From: Nonomuraea longispora
GTDB lineage: Bacteria; Actinomycetota; Actinomycetes; Streptosporangiales; Streptosporangiaceae
Length of the DNA stretch: 64,000 nucleotides
Assembly (NCBI RefSeq): GCF_004348345.1
Contig: NZ_SMJZ01000008.1
Location: 1-64,000, forward strand
Reading direction: 5' to 3'
The translations under genes were made by a program, and so were the position numbers. Positions 1-10,826 of the stretch are shown piece by piece. Each line of letters begins with the position of its first letter. The stretch's first letter is position 1. The notes below the pieces were generated by a model that worked only from the letters and a program-made list of their open reading frames with translations, was not told the DNA's origin and did not search any database.

Positions 1-284
1 CGGCGGGCGGGCTGTTCAACACGACGATCAACGGCACCGGGTGGGTGGCGGTGACGACGCACGGGACGCCGGTGTTGCTGGACGCCGCGCAGATGCCGAC
101 GTACGCCGACGGCCAGTCGGCCGTGTGCTGGAGCACCAGTCTGCACGTGGGCGTGAACCGGACGATGAAGGCTGGCGCGCTGATCGGACGGGGGAGTGGC
201 GAGGCCATGCAGCTGGCATTCCAGGGGCAGGGGTTCGTGCTGGTGCAGGCCAGCGAGGGCGCTCCCGTGGTGCAGGCCTCCTAG
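1..284 (+). CDS. AIM24 family protein, C-terminal part
   Basis: The open frame runs in from the window edge and ends at TAG 282-284, so only the last ~93 residues are present. The text GLFNTTINGTGWVAVTTHG followed by TYADGQSAVCWS, KAGALIGRGSGEAMQLAF and GFVLVQASEG matches the C-terminal half of the AIM24 (DUF124, TerD-adjacent) beta-sheet family common in actinobacteria. The biochemical role in bacteria is not established. The N terminus and its operon partners lie outside the window. Family assignment is by recall of the conserved Gly/Trp pattern. Confidence 0.8.
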   Translation, partial: AGGLFNTTINGTGWVAVTTHGTPVLLDAAQMPTYADGQSAVCWSTSLHVGVNRTMKAGALIGRGSGEAMQLAFQGQGFVLVQASEGAPVVQAS

Positions 285-375
285 CCCGGCGGAGGGCCGG
301 ACGGCTACGGGTGGCGTCGCACGTCCGTGCCGGCCTACTTCCCTCGTGGTAGGGGAGAAACGCTCCGCCCGCCGG

Positions 376-1045
376 ATGCTTCGTATACCCCTCACGGGCA
401 TGGTGGAGGAGGGGCTCCCAGCGGGAACGAACGCGAGGCGCTGGGGCGCCGGCTCGTCGACACGCTGATGGTCGAGGACGACGGTCACGCCATCGAGATC
501 GTCGACGCTCAACGGCTGATCATGCAGGTGCTCGTGCACGAGCCGGCCACCTGGGTCCTCGGTCAGCGCCCGGCGACGGATGCCGCGGCTCCGCCGCGCT
601 ATGTCGTACGCGTCACGGTCCCGGCGTCGTGGCGCAAGGAGGTGTGCGAGCACATGGTGACCGCCATCACCGATGTCCTGGGCGGGACGGAGCGGGACGC
701 CGGCCGCGATCCCGAAGCGTGCGCCGCGAACCCCACGCCGTGATCCTCGTCGGGGGCATCACCGAGGGCGGCATCGGGATCCTCGGGAGGGTCATGGACA
801 GCGTGGATCTCACCGAGTTCGTCTCGCGCCCGTACCGTGACGTGGCGCCCGGTCGTGAGGTGCCCGCCCAGGAGTCCGGCAAGCTGATCGACCCGATCTG
901 CGGCATGAGCGTGGATCTCGACGCGCCTCTTACCCTCGTCCACCAGGGCACCTTGTACGGCTTCTGCCACGGCCTGTGTCGGCGGGCCTTCGCGGAAGGG
1001 CATGATCTGTCGCTCGGCAGGCAGCACGCGTCCACCGACACCTGA
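376..1045 (+). pseudogene. tautomerase-like / YHS-domain protein spread over three frames
   Basis: Three consecutive pieces look like one protein. Frame 1 from ATG 376 gives MLRIPLTGMVEEGLPAGTN; frame 3 from about 430 gives EREALGRRLVDTLMVED through VRVTVPASWRKEVCEHMV, typical of small tautomerase-like proteins; frame 2 from about 725 gives EPHAVILVGGITEGGIGILG and then a YHS metal-binding domain (DPICGMSVD, YGFCHGLCRRAF) ending at TGA 1043-1045. Each join is explained by loss of one base. Alternatively two separate genes exist: 327-743 and 740-1045, whose GTG 740 overlaps TGA 741-743 and could be translationally coupled. Either a decayed gene, an assembly error, or two coupled genes; the split tautomerase pattern favours breakage. 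Confidence 0.5.
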
Positions 1046-1119
1046 AGAAGCGTGTCCCGCTACGGCGTGCGGTCATGACCCGGTGGGCCGGGAGCGACGT
1101 CCCCGGCCCCCAGGTGTCG

Positions 1120-3255
1120 TCAGCGGGGGAAGTGTTCGTTCCAGTTGGGGCCGATGGTGACCGCCGGACCGAACTTGTTGTCGCCCTTTCCGTTCCAGAG
1201 GGTGAGGATGCCCTCGGGGTTGATGGCCGCGAGGTCGGTGTGACCGTCGGCGTTGAGGTCGCCGGGAGCCATCAGCGTGGCGGCGAGATCCTCCCAGTTC
1301 GGCCCGACGGCGTCGGAGGGGGTGAACTTGGTGTTGCCCCTGCCGTTCCAGATGTGCAGGAAGCCGTCGGCCTTGCTGACGGCGGCGATGTCACCGGTGC
1401 CGTCGCCGTTGAAGTCGCCGCCGACCGGGCGGGTGAAGGCGCCCCAGCCGGAGCCGACGCGGACCGGTGCGTGGAAGTTGTTGTTGCCCTGGCCGTTCCA
1501 GATGTGCAGGACACCTTCGGTGTCGACGGCGGCGAGGTCGGCGTGGCCGTCGCGGTTGACGTCGCCGAGCGAGGCCAGGGTGGCGGCGAGGTCCTCCCAG
1601 CCGGGGCCGACGGCCTCTGCGGGGGTGAACTTGTTGTCGCCCTTGCCGTTCCAGATGTGGAGGGTGCCGTCGCGTACGGCGGCCAGGTCGCCGATGCCGT
1701 CGCTGTTGAAGTCGGCGGCGACGGGACGGCTGACGTCCGTCCATCCCGTGCCGACGGAGACCGCCGGGGTGAAGTTGTTGCTGCCCTTGCCGTTCCAGAC
1801 GTGCAGGGTGCCCGTGCCTGTGGCGTGGATGTCGCCGATGCCGTCGGCGTTGAAGTCGCCGCCGAACTCGGCGGGGAAGTGCGGCGCCCAGCCGGGACCG
1901 ATGGGATCGCCCGGGGTGAACTTGTTGTTGCCCCTGCCGTTCCACAGGTGCAGGACGCCGGCGCCGTCGACGGCGGCGAGGTCGGAGTGCCGGTCGCCGT
2001 TCACGTCGCCCAGGGACATGAGGGTGCGCGCGAACTGGCGGGTCCAGCCGGCGCCGACGCGGTCGGGGGCGGTGAAGTTGTTGCTGCCCTTGCCGTTCCA
2101 GATGTGCAGGACGCCGTCACGGTCGACGGCGGCGATGTCGCCGATGCCGTCGCCGTTGAAGTCGCCGCCGACGGGGCGGGAGAGGCTGTTCCAGCCCGCC
2201 CCCACGCGGTCGGCGGGGGCGAAGTTGTTGCTGCCCTTGCCGTTCCAGATGTGCAGCACGCCGTCGAGGTCTACCGCGCCGATGTCGGTACGGCCGTCCT
2301 TGTTCACGTCGCCGAGCGAGACCAGGGAACTGGCCAGGTGGGACCAGCCGGAGCCGACCTCTTCCGCGGGGGTGAACTTGTTGCCGCCCTTGCCGTTCCA
2401 GATGTGGAGGGTGCCGTCGCGTACGGCGGCCAGGTCGCCGATCCTGTCGCCGTTGAAGTCGCCGCCGATGGGCCGGCTGTACGTGTTCCAGTTGGCGCCG
2501 ACCGCGTCGGCGGGGGTGAAGTTGTTGCTGCCCTTGCCGTTCCAGACGGTCAACGTTCCGGTACCGGTGGCGAAGATGTCGCTCACGCCGTCGCCGTTGA
2601 AGTCAGCCCCGTGCAGGTTCGGCCGTTCGGAAGCCGTCCAGAGCGCGTCGACGATCTTCTGGCCGTCGCTCGCCTGCGGCTGGTAGCGGTCGGGGTGCGC
2701 GGAGACCTGGACGGCCTGGCACACCTCGCCGACCGGCGCGGACTGCCACGAGTTGTTCGGGTAGAGCCTGACCATCTTGTCGAGGAAGGCGTTGGTCGCC
2801 CAGGTCGGGTTCAGTCGGTTCTTGGCGCTGCCCCACGAGCCACGCTGCTGGAACAGGCCCAGGCTGTCGTGGTCGACCATCTCGCTGACGTTCTCGATGT
2901 TCGTCTCGACGATCGTGGTGGTGATCGCGATCGCGGCCGCTCGTTTCGGCATGCCGCGGTCGCGGACCGCCTTCACCACCATGCGGGCGCACGAGACCTT
3001 GTACGCGGTCATGTGGCCGTCGAGCCTGCCGGTGAGTACGCCGTTCAACTGCGAGGCGATGGTGGCGTCGGAACCGGTCGTCCCGTCAGGGTCGCAGGGG
3101 GCCGTGTCCCACTGGACGGTGACGTCGTGGAGAGTGATGTCGCCGGTCGGCGGCTCGGTCGGCGGGTCCACGGCGTGCGCCGGCGCGGATAAGCAGGCGA
3201 TGGTGAGCGCGGCCAGGGCCGCCGTGGCGGCGCCGCGGAGAGTTGACGAGGACAT
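1120..3255 (-). CDS. secreted lysozyme-like protein with ten FG-GAP/VCBS-type repeats
   Basis: A 711-residue exported protein. A Sec signal peptide (hydrophobic run, then APAHA around residues 24-28) is followed by a ~190-residue domain with TTIVETNIENV and DSLGLFQQRGSWG, resembling the lysozyme/transglycosylase-like domain that precedes repeat regions in actinomycete secreted proteins. From about residue 222 ten ~50-residue units carry DFNGDGxxD (calcium-loop-like) and LHIWNGKG motifs, as in FG-GAP/VCBS beta-propellers. AGGAG lies 6 bases before ATG 3255. It is 30 bp downstream of the related M23 gene in the same direction, so the two are probably co-expressed. Likely acts on peptidoglycan or binds wall polymers; the substrate is inferred. 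Confidence 0.8.
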   Translation of the reverse strand: MSSSTLRGAATAALAALTIACLSAPAHAVDPPTEPPTGDITLHDVTVQWDTAPCDPDGTTGSDATIASQLNGVLTGRLDGHMTAYKVSCARMVVKAVRDRGMPKRAAAIAITTTIVETNIENVSEMVDHDSLGLFQQRGSWGSAKNRLNPTWATNAFLDKMVRLYPNNSWQSAPVGEVCQAVQVSAHPDRYQPQASDGQKIVDALWTASERPNLHGADFNGDGVSDIFATGTGTLTVWNGKGSNNFTPADAVGANWNTYSRPIGGDFNGDRIGDLAAVRDGTLHIWNGKGGNKFTPAEEVGSGWSHLASSLVSLGDVNKDGRTDIGAVDLDGVLHIWNGKGSNNFAPADRVGAGWNSLSRPVGGDFNGDGIGDIAAVDRDGVLHIWNGKGSNNFTAPDRVGAGWTRQFARTLMSLGDVNGDRHSDLAAVDGAGVLHLWNGRGNNKFTPGDPIGPGWAPHFPAEFGGDFNADGIGDIHATGTGTLHVWNGKGSNNFTPAVSVGTGWTDVSRPVAADFNSDGIGDLAAVRDGTLHIWNGKGDNKFTPAEAVGPGWEDLAATLASLGDVNRDGHADLAAVDTEGVLHIWNGQGNNNFHAPVRVGSGWGAFTRPVGGDFNGDGTGDIAAVSKADGFLHIWNGRGNTKFTPSDAVGPNWEDLAATLMAPGDLNADGHTDLAAINPEGILTLWNGKGDNKFGPAVTIGPNWNEHFPR
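1577..1701. repeat. 125-bp exact direct repeat (copy 1)
   Basis: Identical base for base to 3737-3861, offset exactly 2160 bp. It lies inside the FG-GAP repeat part of the 711-residue protein. Such identity between two paralogous genes suggests recent duplication or gene conversion. Confidence 0.9.
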
Positions 3256-3285
3256 GGCGTGCTCCTGTCGATGGGCGGGGCGGGA

Positions 3286-5383
3286 TCAGCGGGGGAAGTG
3301 TTCGTTCCAGTTGGGGCCGATCCGGACAGGCGGATCGAAGTTGTTGCCGCCACGGCCGTTGTAAACGTGGAGGACACCTTCGGGGTCGATCGCGGCGAGG
3401 TCGGTCTGGCCGTCGTTGTTCACGTCGCCGAGCGACATCAGCGCGTGGGCGAGATCCGTCCAGCCGGGGCCGACGGCCTCGGCGGGAGTGAACTTGTTGT
3501 GGCCTCTGCCGTTCCAGATCGACAGGGTTCCGTCCTTGACGGCGGCGATGTCGCCGATGCCGTCACGGTTGAAGTCGCCGCCGATCGGGCGGCTGAATCC
3601 GGTCCAGCCGGAGCCGACGCGGACCGGCGGGTGGAAGTTGTTGTTGCCCTGGCCGTTCCAGATGTGCAGGACACCTTCGGTGTCGACGGCGGCGAGGTCG
3701 GGATGGCCGTCGCCGTTGACGTCGCCGAGGGAGACGAGGGTGGCGGCGAGGTCCTCCCAGCCGGGGCCGACGGCCTCTGCGGGGGTGAACTTGTTGTCGC
3801 CCTTGCCGTTCCAGATGTGGAGGGTGCCGTCGCGTACGGCGGCCAGGTCGCCGATGCCGTCACGGTTGAAGTCCGCGGCGACGGGGCGGCTGACGTCCGC
3901 CCATCCCGTGCCGACGGGATCCGCGGGGGTGAAGTTGTTGCTGCCCTTGCCGTTCCAGACGTTCAGGGTGCCGGTTCCGGTGGCGAAGATGTCGCCGACG
4001 CCGTCGCTGTCGAAGTCGGCGCCGAACTCGGCGGGGAAGTGCGGTGTCCAGCCGGGGCCGGTGGGCTCTGCGGGGCCGAACTTGTTGTTGCCCTTGCCGT
4101 TCCAGATCGACAGGGTTCCGTCCTGGACGGCCGGCGAGGTCGGTGTGTCCGTCTCCGTTGACGTCCCCCAGCGACATCAGGGTGCTCGCCAGCGCGCGGT
4201 TCCAGCCGGAGCCGACCCTCACCGCGGGCGTGAAGTTGTTGCCGCCCTTGCCGTTCCAGATGTGCAGCACGCCGTCGGTGTCGACGGCGGCGATGTCGCC
4301 GATCTTGTCGGCGTTGAAGTCGCCGCCGACGGGACGGCCGTAACCGGTCCAGCCGGATCCGACGCGGTCGCGTGAGGTGAAGTTGTTGCCGCCCTTGCCG
4401 TTCCAGACGTACAGCACCCCGTCGGGGTCGACGGCGCCGATGTCGGTACGGCCGTCCTTGTTGACGTCGCCGAGGGACACCAGCGTCCTGGCCAGGTGGG
4501 ACCAGCCGGAGCCGACCTCTTCGGCGGGGGTGAACTTGTTGCCGCCCTTGCCGTTCCAGATGTGGAGGGTGCCGTCGCGTATGGCGGCCAGGTCGCCTTT
4601 GCCGTCGCCGTTGAAGTCGCCGCCGATGGGCCGGCTGTACGTGTTCCAGTTCGCGCCGACCACGTCCGGCGGGGTGAAGTTGTTGCCGCCCTTGCCGTTC
4701 CAGATGGTCAGGCTGCCGGTTCCGGTGGCGAAGATGTCGCCGATGCCGTCACCGTTGAAGTCGGCCCCGAACAGGCTCGGCGGATCCGGCTCGTCCGAGC
4801 CTCCGCAGTTGTGGCTCTCCACGTTGCGCCAGGTGCGGCTGTTGGCCTGCCCGTAGGTGACGCCGTTGAAGGTCGGCCGGACCTTCTCGCCGCCGTCCCC
4901 CCATGAAGCGCGCCCGTCGCCGTTGGCGTCGTAGCCCAGCTCGAAGTGCAGGTGCGGATGGTTGTTGGACATGCTGCCGCTGGCGCCGACCTTGCCGATC
5001 ACGGTCCCGCGCTTCACCTTGGTCCCGGCCGCGATGCCTTTGGACTTCAGGTGGATGTAGGTGGTGTGGTAGCGGCCGCCGTGGTCGATCTGTACGGACC
5101 AGCCGCTGCTGTCCAGCCACCGGGACTCGTTCACGGTTCCGGCCGCGGCGGCGACCAGGGTGGCGCCGTCGGTGCCGTGCTGATCCGGCTCCTTCACCAT
5201 GTCGAGCGCGGGAGCGTGACCCCAGGTGTCGAGGCGCCACTTCTGCCCGCAGGGAAAGGGAAGTTGGAGATCGGGGGCCGCCGCCGCGGCCGGGGAGGAC
5301 GTCGCTACCACGGTGCCCGCGATGATCGTCGCCATCGTGACCAGTCCGGCGAGAGCTCTGCCGGTGCCTGATAACCGCCGCAT
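3286..5383 (-). pseudogene. secreted M23 (LytM) peptidase with FG-GAP repeats, frameshifted
   Basis: Starts at ATG 5383 with a signal peptide (AAAAAP). Residues ~45-200 form an M23 metallopeptidase domain: GHAPALDM holds the first Zn ligands and HPHLHFEL the HxH ligand. Ten WNGKG/DFNGDG units follow. After four units the frame changes: comparison with the sibling repeats shows one extra C in GGCCGGCG at 4131-4132, after which the frame runs into unrelated Arg-rich sequence and stops at 3860. Reading on with one base removed restores six perfect repeats and ends at TGA 3286-3288 with the same NEHFPR C terminus as its neighbour. M23 enzymes cut peptidoglycan cross-bridges. As sequenced the product is ~430 native residues plus a scrambled tail; a sequencing error is possible. 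Confidence 0.8.
3737..3861. repeat. 125-bp exact direct repeat (copy 2)
   Basis: Second copy of the 1577-1701 sequence, located in the repeat region of the M23 gene just downstream (in gene sense) of its frameshift. Confidence 0.9.
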
Positions 5384-5461
5384 GGGTTTCCCTTCGCTCG
5401 GTCGCGGACGCCGTCGCCCGCTGCCGGGTGGGAAACCTACTTAGGCCCTCTATACCGCCGT

Positions 5462-5490
5462 TATATCGGATATTTCATACTATTTGTCAA
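5462..5490 (-). promoter_or_regulatory. putative sigma-70-type promoter for the wall-protein operon
   Basis: On the minus strand a perfect TTGACA (5490-5485) is separated by 17 bp from GATATA (5467-5462), about 80 bp before the M23 start codon. The surrounding stretch is AT-rich compared with the genome. No SigA experiment backs it; it is a sequence match only. Confidence 0.55.
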
Positions 5491-5509
5491 TTAGGTCTCA
5501 TTTGTCGCT

Positions 5510-6241
5510 CTAAAGGCGCCGGGTGTGGACATATCCAATGGCGGCGCCGAGCAGGCACACGCCCCACGCCAGAAAAATCGGATATGTCCCAGCGAACGCC
5601 CAACTGCCGTCAAGAACGTCGGCGCCGCCCTCGGGCGCGCACGTACGGGTGATGCCGAAAGCGAGGCAACCCGTCATCATCGTCCCGTACTGGCCGACGA
5701 GCAGCCCGACGGCCACGGCCGGGACGACGGCGAGGCCGGTCGGTACGCGCCTGCCCCCGGCCCACGGCACCCATCCGGGCACGATCTGCCCCCACCGGCT
5801 GATCAGCCCGAGCGTGAGCAGGCCCCCCGCCACCGGCCCCGCGACGAGCAGCCCCCAGTACACCGGCGATCCGCTCAGGTCCGCGAGTCCGGCCGCCGAA
5901 GGTCCGGCCACGCCGAACGGCACGCCGAGCCCCCACAGCAGGTGCGGTACGGAGAACCCCAGCACGGGCACGCCGGCCGCCGCCCAGGTCGCCGCCCTGG
6001 CCCAGGGCGAAGGGCGTACGGTTCCGTCGGGCCGGGGTCCGCGGGGGCGGGTGCCGTAGCGCACGGTGGCCAGGGCGAGCAGCAGGCCGAGCACGGTGAG
6101 CAGGAGCTGCGGGCCGAGCGCCGGGTCGTCGAGCTTGCCGAACGCCAGCCGCATGACCAGGTTCCCCGGCGCCACCAGCGCCAGGGCGGCGGCCCCCGCG
6201 AAACCCGCGGTCAGCAGGGCCGGCTGGAGGTGTGGTCTCAT
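5510..6241 (-). CDS. multi-pass membrane protein, function unknown
   Basis: A 243-residue protein beginning at ATG 6241. It has about six to seven hydrophobic segments, including an N-terminal one around residues 8-30, LLLTVLGLLLALATVRYG, and a C-terminal one ending in YVHTRRL. GTMMTGCLAFGITRTCAPEGG holds two cysteines that could face the outside. I do not recognise a catalytic motif. An upstream extension of the open frame is Arg-rich and lacks membrane character, which supports the chosen start. Its neighbour upstream on the same strand, 83 bp away, is a universal stress protein. Confidence 0.7.
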   Translation of the reverse strand: MRPHLQPALLTAGFAGAAALALVAPGNLVMRLAFGKLDDPALGPQLLLTVLGLLLALATVRYGTRPRGPRPDGTVRPSPWARAATWAAAGVPVLGFSVPHLLWGLGVPFGVAGPSAAGLADLSGSPVYWGLLVAGPVAGGLLTLGLISRWGQIVPGWVPWAGGRRVPTGLAVVPAVAVGLLVGQYGTMMTGCLAFGITRTCAPEGGADVLDGSWAFAGTYPIFLAWGVCLLGAAIGYVHTRRL

Positions 6242-6324
6242 GGCGGCCAGGCTACGGGGGCCGCGCGTCCGGAGCCTCCCCCTGCCGGGGGAGACGGCCG
6301 GGGGAGACGGGCCGGACGTGGCTT

Positions 6325-7161
6325 TCAGGCCCGTACGACCGCGAGCGGGCACGGCGAGTGGTGCAGCAGGGCCTGGCTGATCGAGCCGAGCAGCATGCCG
6401 GCGAGCTGGCCGTGCCCGCGTGAGCCGACGACGAGCAGGTCGGCGCCCTCGGCCGCCTCCTTCAGGACCTCGACGGGATGGCCGTGCACGAGCTCGGGCA
6501 CCAGGTCGATGTCCGGGTGCCGTTCCTGGCGCTCGGCCAACTGGTCCTTCAGCTGTTGCAGGGTGTGCTGCTCGGTGTCGGGGTCGGCCGGTGGGAAGCC
6601 GCCGGGCCGCGGCCAGGCCCACGCCTGCACGACCCGCAGCCGCGCCTCGCGCAGCCCGGCCGCGGCGAGGGCGAAGTCGAGCGCCCGAAGGCTGGGTGGG
6701 GAGCCGTCGAAGCCGGCCACGATCTCGCCGCGCGACGGTGTCGCGGGCCGTTCGCCGACCACGACGACGTTCGTACGGGCGTGGGCGGCGACCCCGTGGG
6801 CGACGGAGCCGACGAGCAGCCCGCGTACGCCGCCGATGCCGTGGCTGCCGACGATCAGGAGTTCGGCCTGTTCCGCGGCCTTGATCAGCGCCGTGCGGGG
6901 GTCGCCGGGGAGCAGGGTGGTCTCGACGACGATGGCGGGGCGTTCGCGGAGCGCCCGGTCGCGTGCGGCGGTGAGCACCGAGTTCGCCTCGTCGCGCATC
7001 CACCGGGCGACCTCGGCGTAGCGGGCGGACAGTTCGTCGCACACCCACCGCGGCACCGCGTGCGCGACGGTCAGTCGCGCGCGGCGCAGCGCCGCCTCCC
7101 TGGCCGCCCAGCCGGCGGCCTCCAGCCCGGCGCGTGAGCCATCGACTCCCACAATGATCAC
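6325..7161 (-). CDS. universal stress protein, tandem UspA domains
   Basis: A 278-residue protein with two Usp folds, roughly residues 1-135 and 145-278. Both start with the typical strand (IIVGVDGS; IVAGFDGSP) and both carry the ATP-binding G-x2-G-x9-G-S/T motif (GSHGIGGVRGLLVGS and GSRGHGQLAGMLLGS). Tandem Usp proteins of this length are common in actinobacteria and act in the cytoplasm in stress and dormancy responses. The ATG at 7161 starts directly at the first strand. Confidence 0.9.
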   Translation of the reverse strand: MIIVGVDGSRAGLEAAGWAAREAALRRARLTVAHAVPRWVCDELSARYAEVARWMRDEANSVLTAARDRALRERPAIVVETTLLPGDPRTALIKAAEQAELLIVGSHGIGGVRGLLVGSVAHGVAAHARTNVVVVGERPATPSRGEIVAGFDGSPPSLRALDFALAAAGLREARLRVVQAWAWPRPGGFPPADPDTEQHTLQQLKDQLAERQERHPDIDLVPELVHGHPVEVLKEAAEGADLLVVGSRGHGQLAGMLLGSISQALLHHSPCPLAVVRA

Positions 7162-7170
7162 GGCAGCTCC

Positions 7171-7518
7171 TCAGGAGGACGCGTAGCACTCCACCTCGGC
7201 GCGGCGGAACGAGATGCCGCCCTCCGTGGAGTCGCGTATGCACGCCCGCTCGGCCTGGCTGAGCTTGAGCGTGCCGCAGACGGACACGCCGCCGTACGTA
7301 CGGCAGTCGAGCTTCGTGTCCTCGGCGCCGATGCGGTAGATCTCCTTGACCGTCGAGCGGCAACGCGCCTTGCCCGTGCCGGCGTAGCTGCACTGGGCGA
7401 GCAGGGTCTCGTACTGTTCCTGACTCACCTCGTGCTGGTCCGTACCGTCGCCGTGGGCGGCGGTGACGCCGAACGTGGCCAGTAGCACGAGTCCTGCGAC
7501 AGCGGCGATCTTTTTCAT
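7171..7518 (-). CDS. small secreted protein with cysteines
   Basis: A 115-residue product starting at ATG 7518 behind AGGGGG. MKKIAAVAGLVLLATFGVTAAHG is a clear Sec signal peptide. The mature part has a Cys pattern (QCSYAG, ARCRST, LDCRTYG, SVCGT, RACIRD, VECYASS), six cysteines that could form three disulfides. I do not recognise the family. It ends 10 bp before the UspA gene, so the two could be in one transcript. Confidence 0.7.
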   Translation of the reverse strand: MKKIAAVAGLVLLATFGVTAAHGDGTDQHEVSQEQYETLLAQCSYAGTGKARCRSTVKEIYRIGAEDTKLDCRTYGGVSVCGTLKLSQAERACIRDSTEGGISFRRAEVECYASS

Positions 7519-7556
7519 AGTCCCCCTGATGGGGTTGGTACCGCTGGAGGCGGTCG

Positions 7557-9929
<2,373 letters not shown>

Positions 9930-9936
9930 CCCGGGA

Positions 9937-10788
9937 TCAACCGGGGAGCGTCTCCCCGCCGATCGGGGCCAGCACCTCACCCGTGTAGTACGACGACATC
10001 CGGCCGGAGGCGAAGAACACGTACGAGGGGGCGATCTCGTCCGGGTCGGCGGGCCGGCCCATGGGCACGTTCCCGCCGAACGAGTCCACCTTCTCCTCCG
10101 GCATGGTCGCCGGGATCAGCGGCGTCCAGACCGGGCCGGGAGCCACGGCGTTGATCCGGATGCCGCGGTCGACCAGGTTCTGGGCCATGGAGTAGGTGAA
10201 GGCGTTGATGGCGCCCTTGGTGGCGGAGTAGTCGATGAGCGTCTTGTTGCCGCGCAGGCCGTTGATCGACGAGGTGTTGATGATCGCGCTGCCTTCACGC
10301 AGGTGGGGCAGCGCGGCCTTCATGACCCGGAAGTAGCTGTGGATGTTGACCGCGAACGTGTGCTCCCACTGCTCGTCGGTCAGCTCTTCCAGGCCGTCGA
10401 CGGGCGCCTGGTAGGCCACGTTGTTCACCAGCACGTCGAGGCCGCCCAGCTCGGCCACGGTCTGCTCGACGACGGAGGCGCAGTGCTCCCGGTCCGCGAG
10501 GTCGCCGGGCAGGAGCACGCAGCGCCGCCCGGCCGCCTCGATCAGCTTGCCGGTGTGCGCGGCGTCCTCGTGCTCGCTGAGGTACGCGATCGCGACGTCG
10601 GCGCCCTCCTTGGCGAAGGCCACGGCGACCGCCCTGCCGATGCCCGAGTCGCCACCGGTGATCAACGCCTTCTTGCCGTGCAGCAGGTCACGGCCCACGT
10701 AGTCGCGCATCTCGTCGCGCGGCTCGGGGGCCATCTCTCCCGTACGGCCCGGGTACGGCTGGTTCTGGGCGGGTGGTGTTTGCGACAT
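9937..10788 (-). CDS. SDR family oxidoreductase
   Basis: A 283-residue classical-type SDR. The N-terminal ~40 residues (MSQTPPAQNQPYPGRTGEM..) form the extension typical of the YhdF/GsiB-associated general-stress SDRs. The NAD(P) motif is TGGDSGIGRA, the NNVAYQ motif follows, then catalytic Ser in INTSSING and YSATK. It resembles glucose/ribitol-dehydrogenase-like stress SDRs; the substrate is unknown. It lies tail-to-tail with thiC. Confidence 0.88.
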   Translation of the reverse strand: MSQTPPAQNQPYPGRTGEMAPEPRDEMRDYVGRDLLHGKKALITGGDSGIGRAVAVAFAKEGADVAIAYLSEHEDAAHTGKLIEAAGRRCVLLPGDLADREHCASVVEQTVAELGGLDVLVNNVAYQAPVDGLEELTDEQWEHTFAVNIHSYFRVMKAALPHLREGSAIINTSSINGLRGNKTLIDYSATKGAINAFTYSMAQNLVDRGIRINAVAPGPVWTPLIPATMPEEKVDSFGGNVPMGRPADPDEIAPSYVFFASGRMSSYYTGEVLAPIGGETLPG

Positions 10789-10826
10789 GCCCAGCGGCTG
10801 CCCCCGAAAGGGCAGGGTTAACGCCC

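Noticed and set aside
1075-3192. 705-residue open frame antisense to the FG-GAP gene
   Set aside because: Its Val/Ala/Gly/Asp repeats mirror the repeat DNA of the real gene; the minus strand has signal peptide, ribosome site and family motifs.
4120-4145. Programmed frameshift in the M23 gene
   Set aside because: No slippery heptamer or downstream structure is evident, and the sibling gene has a continuous frame; insertion or error is simpler.
1120-5383. Possible CRISPR or non-coding tandem array
   Set aside because: The repeats are ~150 bp, imperfect and in frame, and encode FG-GAP-type protein units.
10798-10815. Terminator after the osmoprotectant operon
   Set aside because: Only a 6-bp stem with no T-run; too weak to claim.
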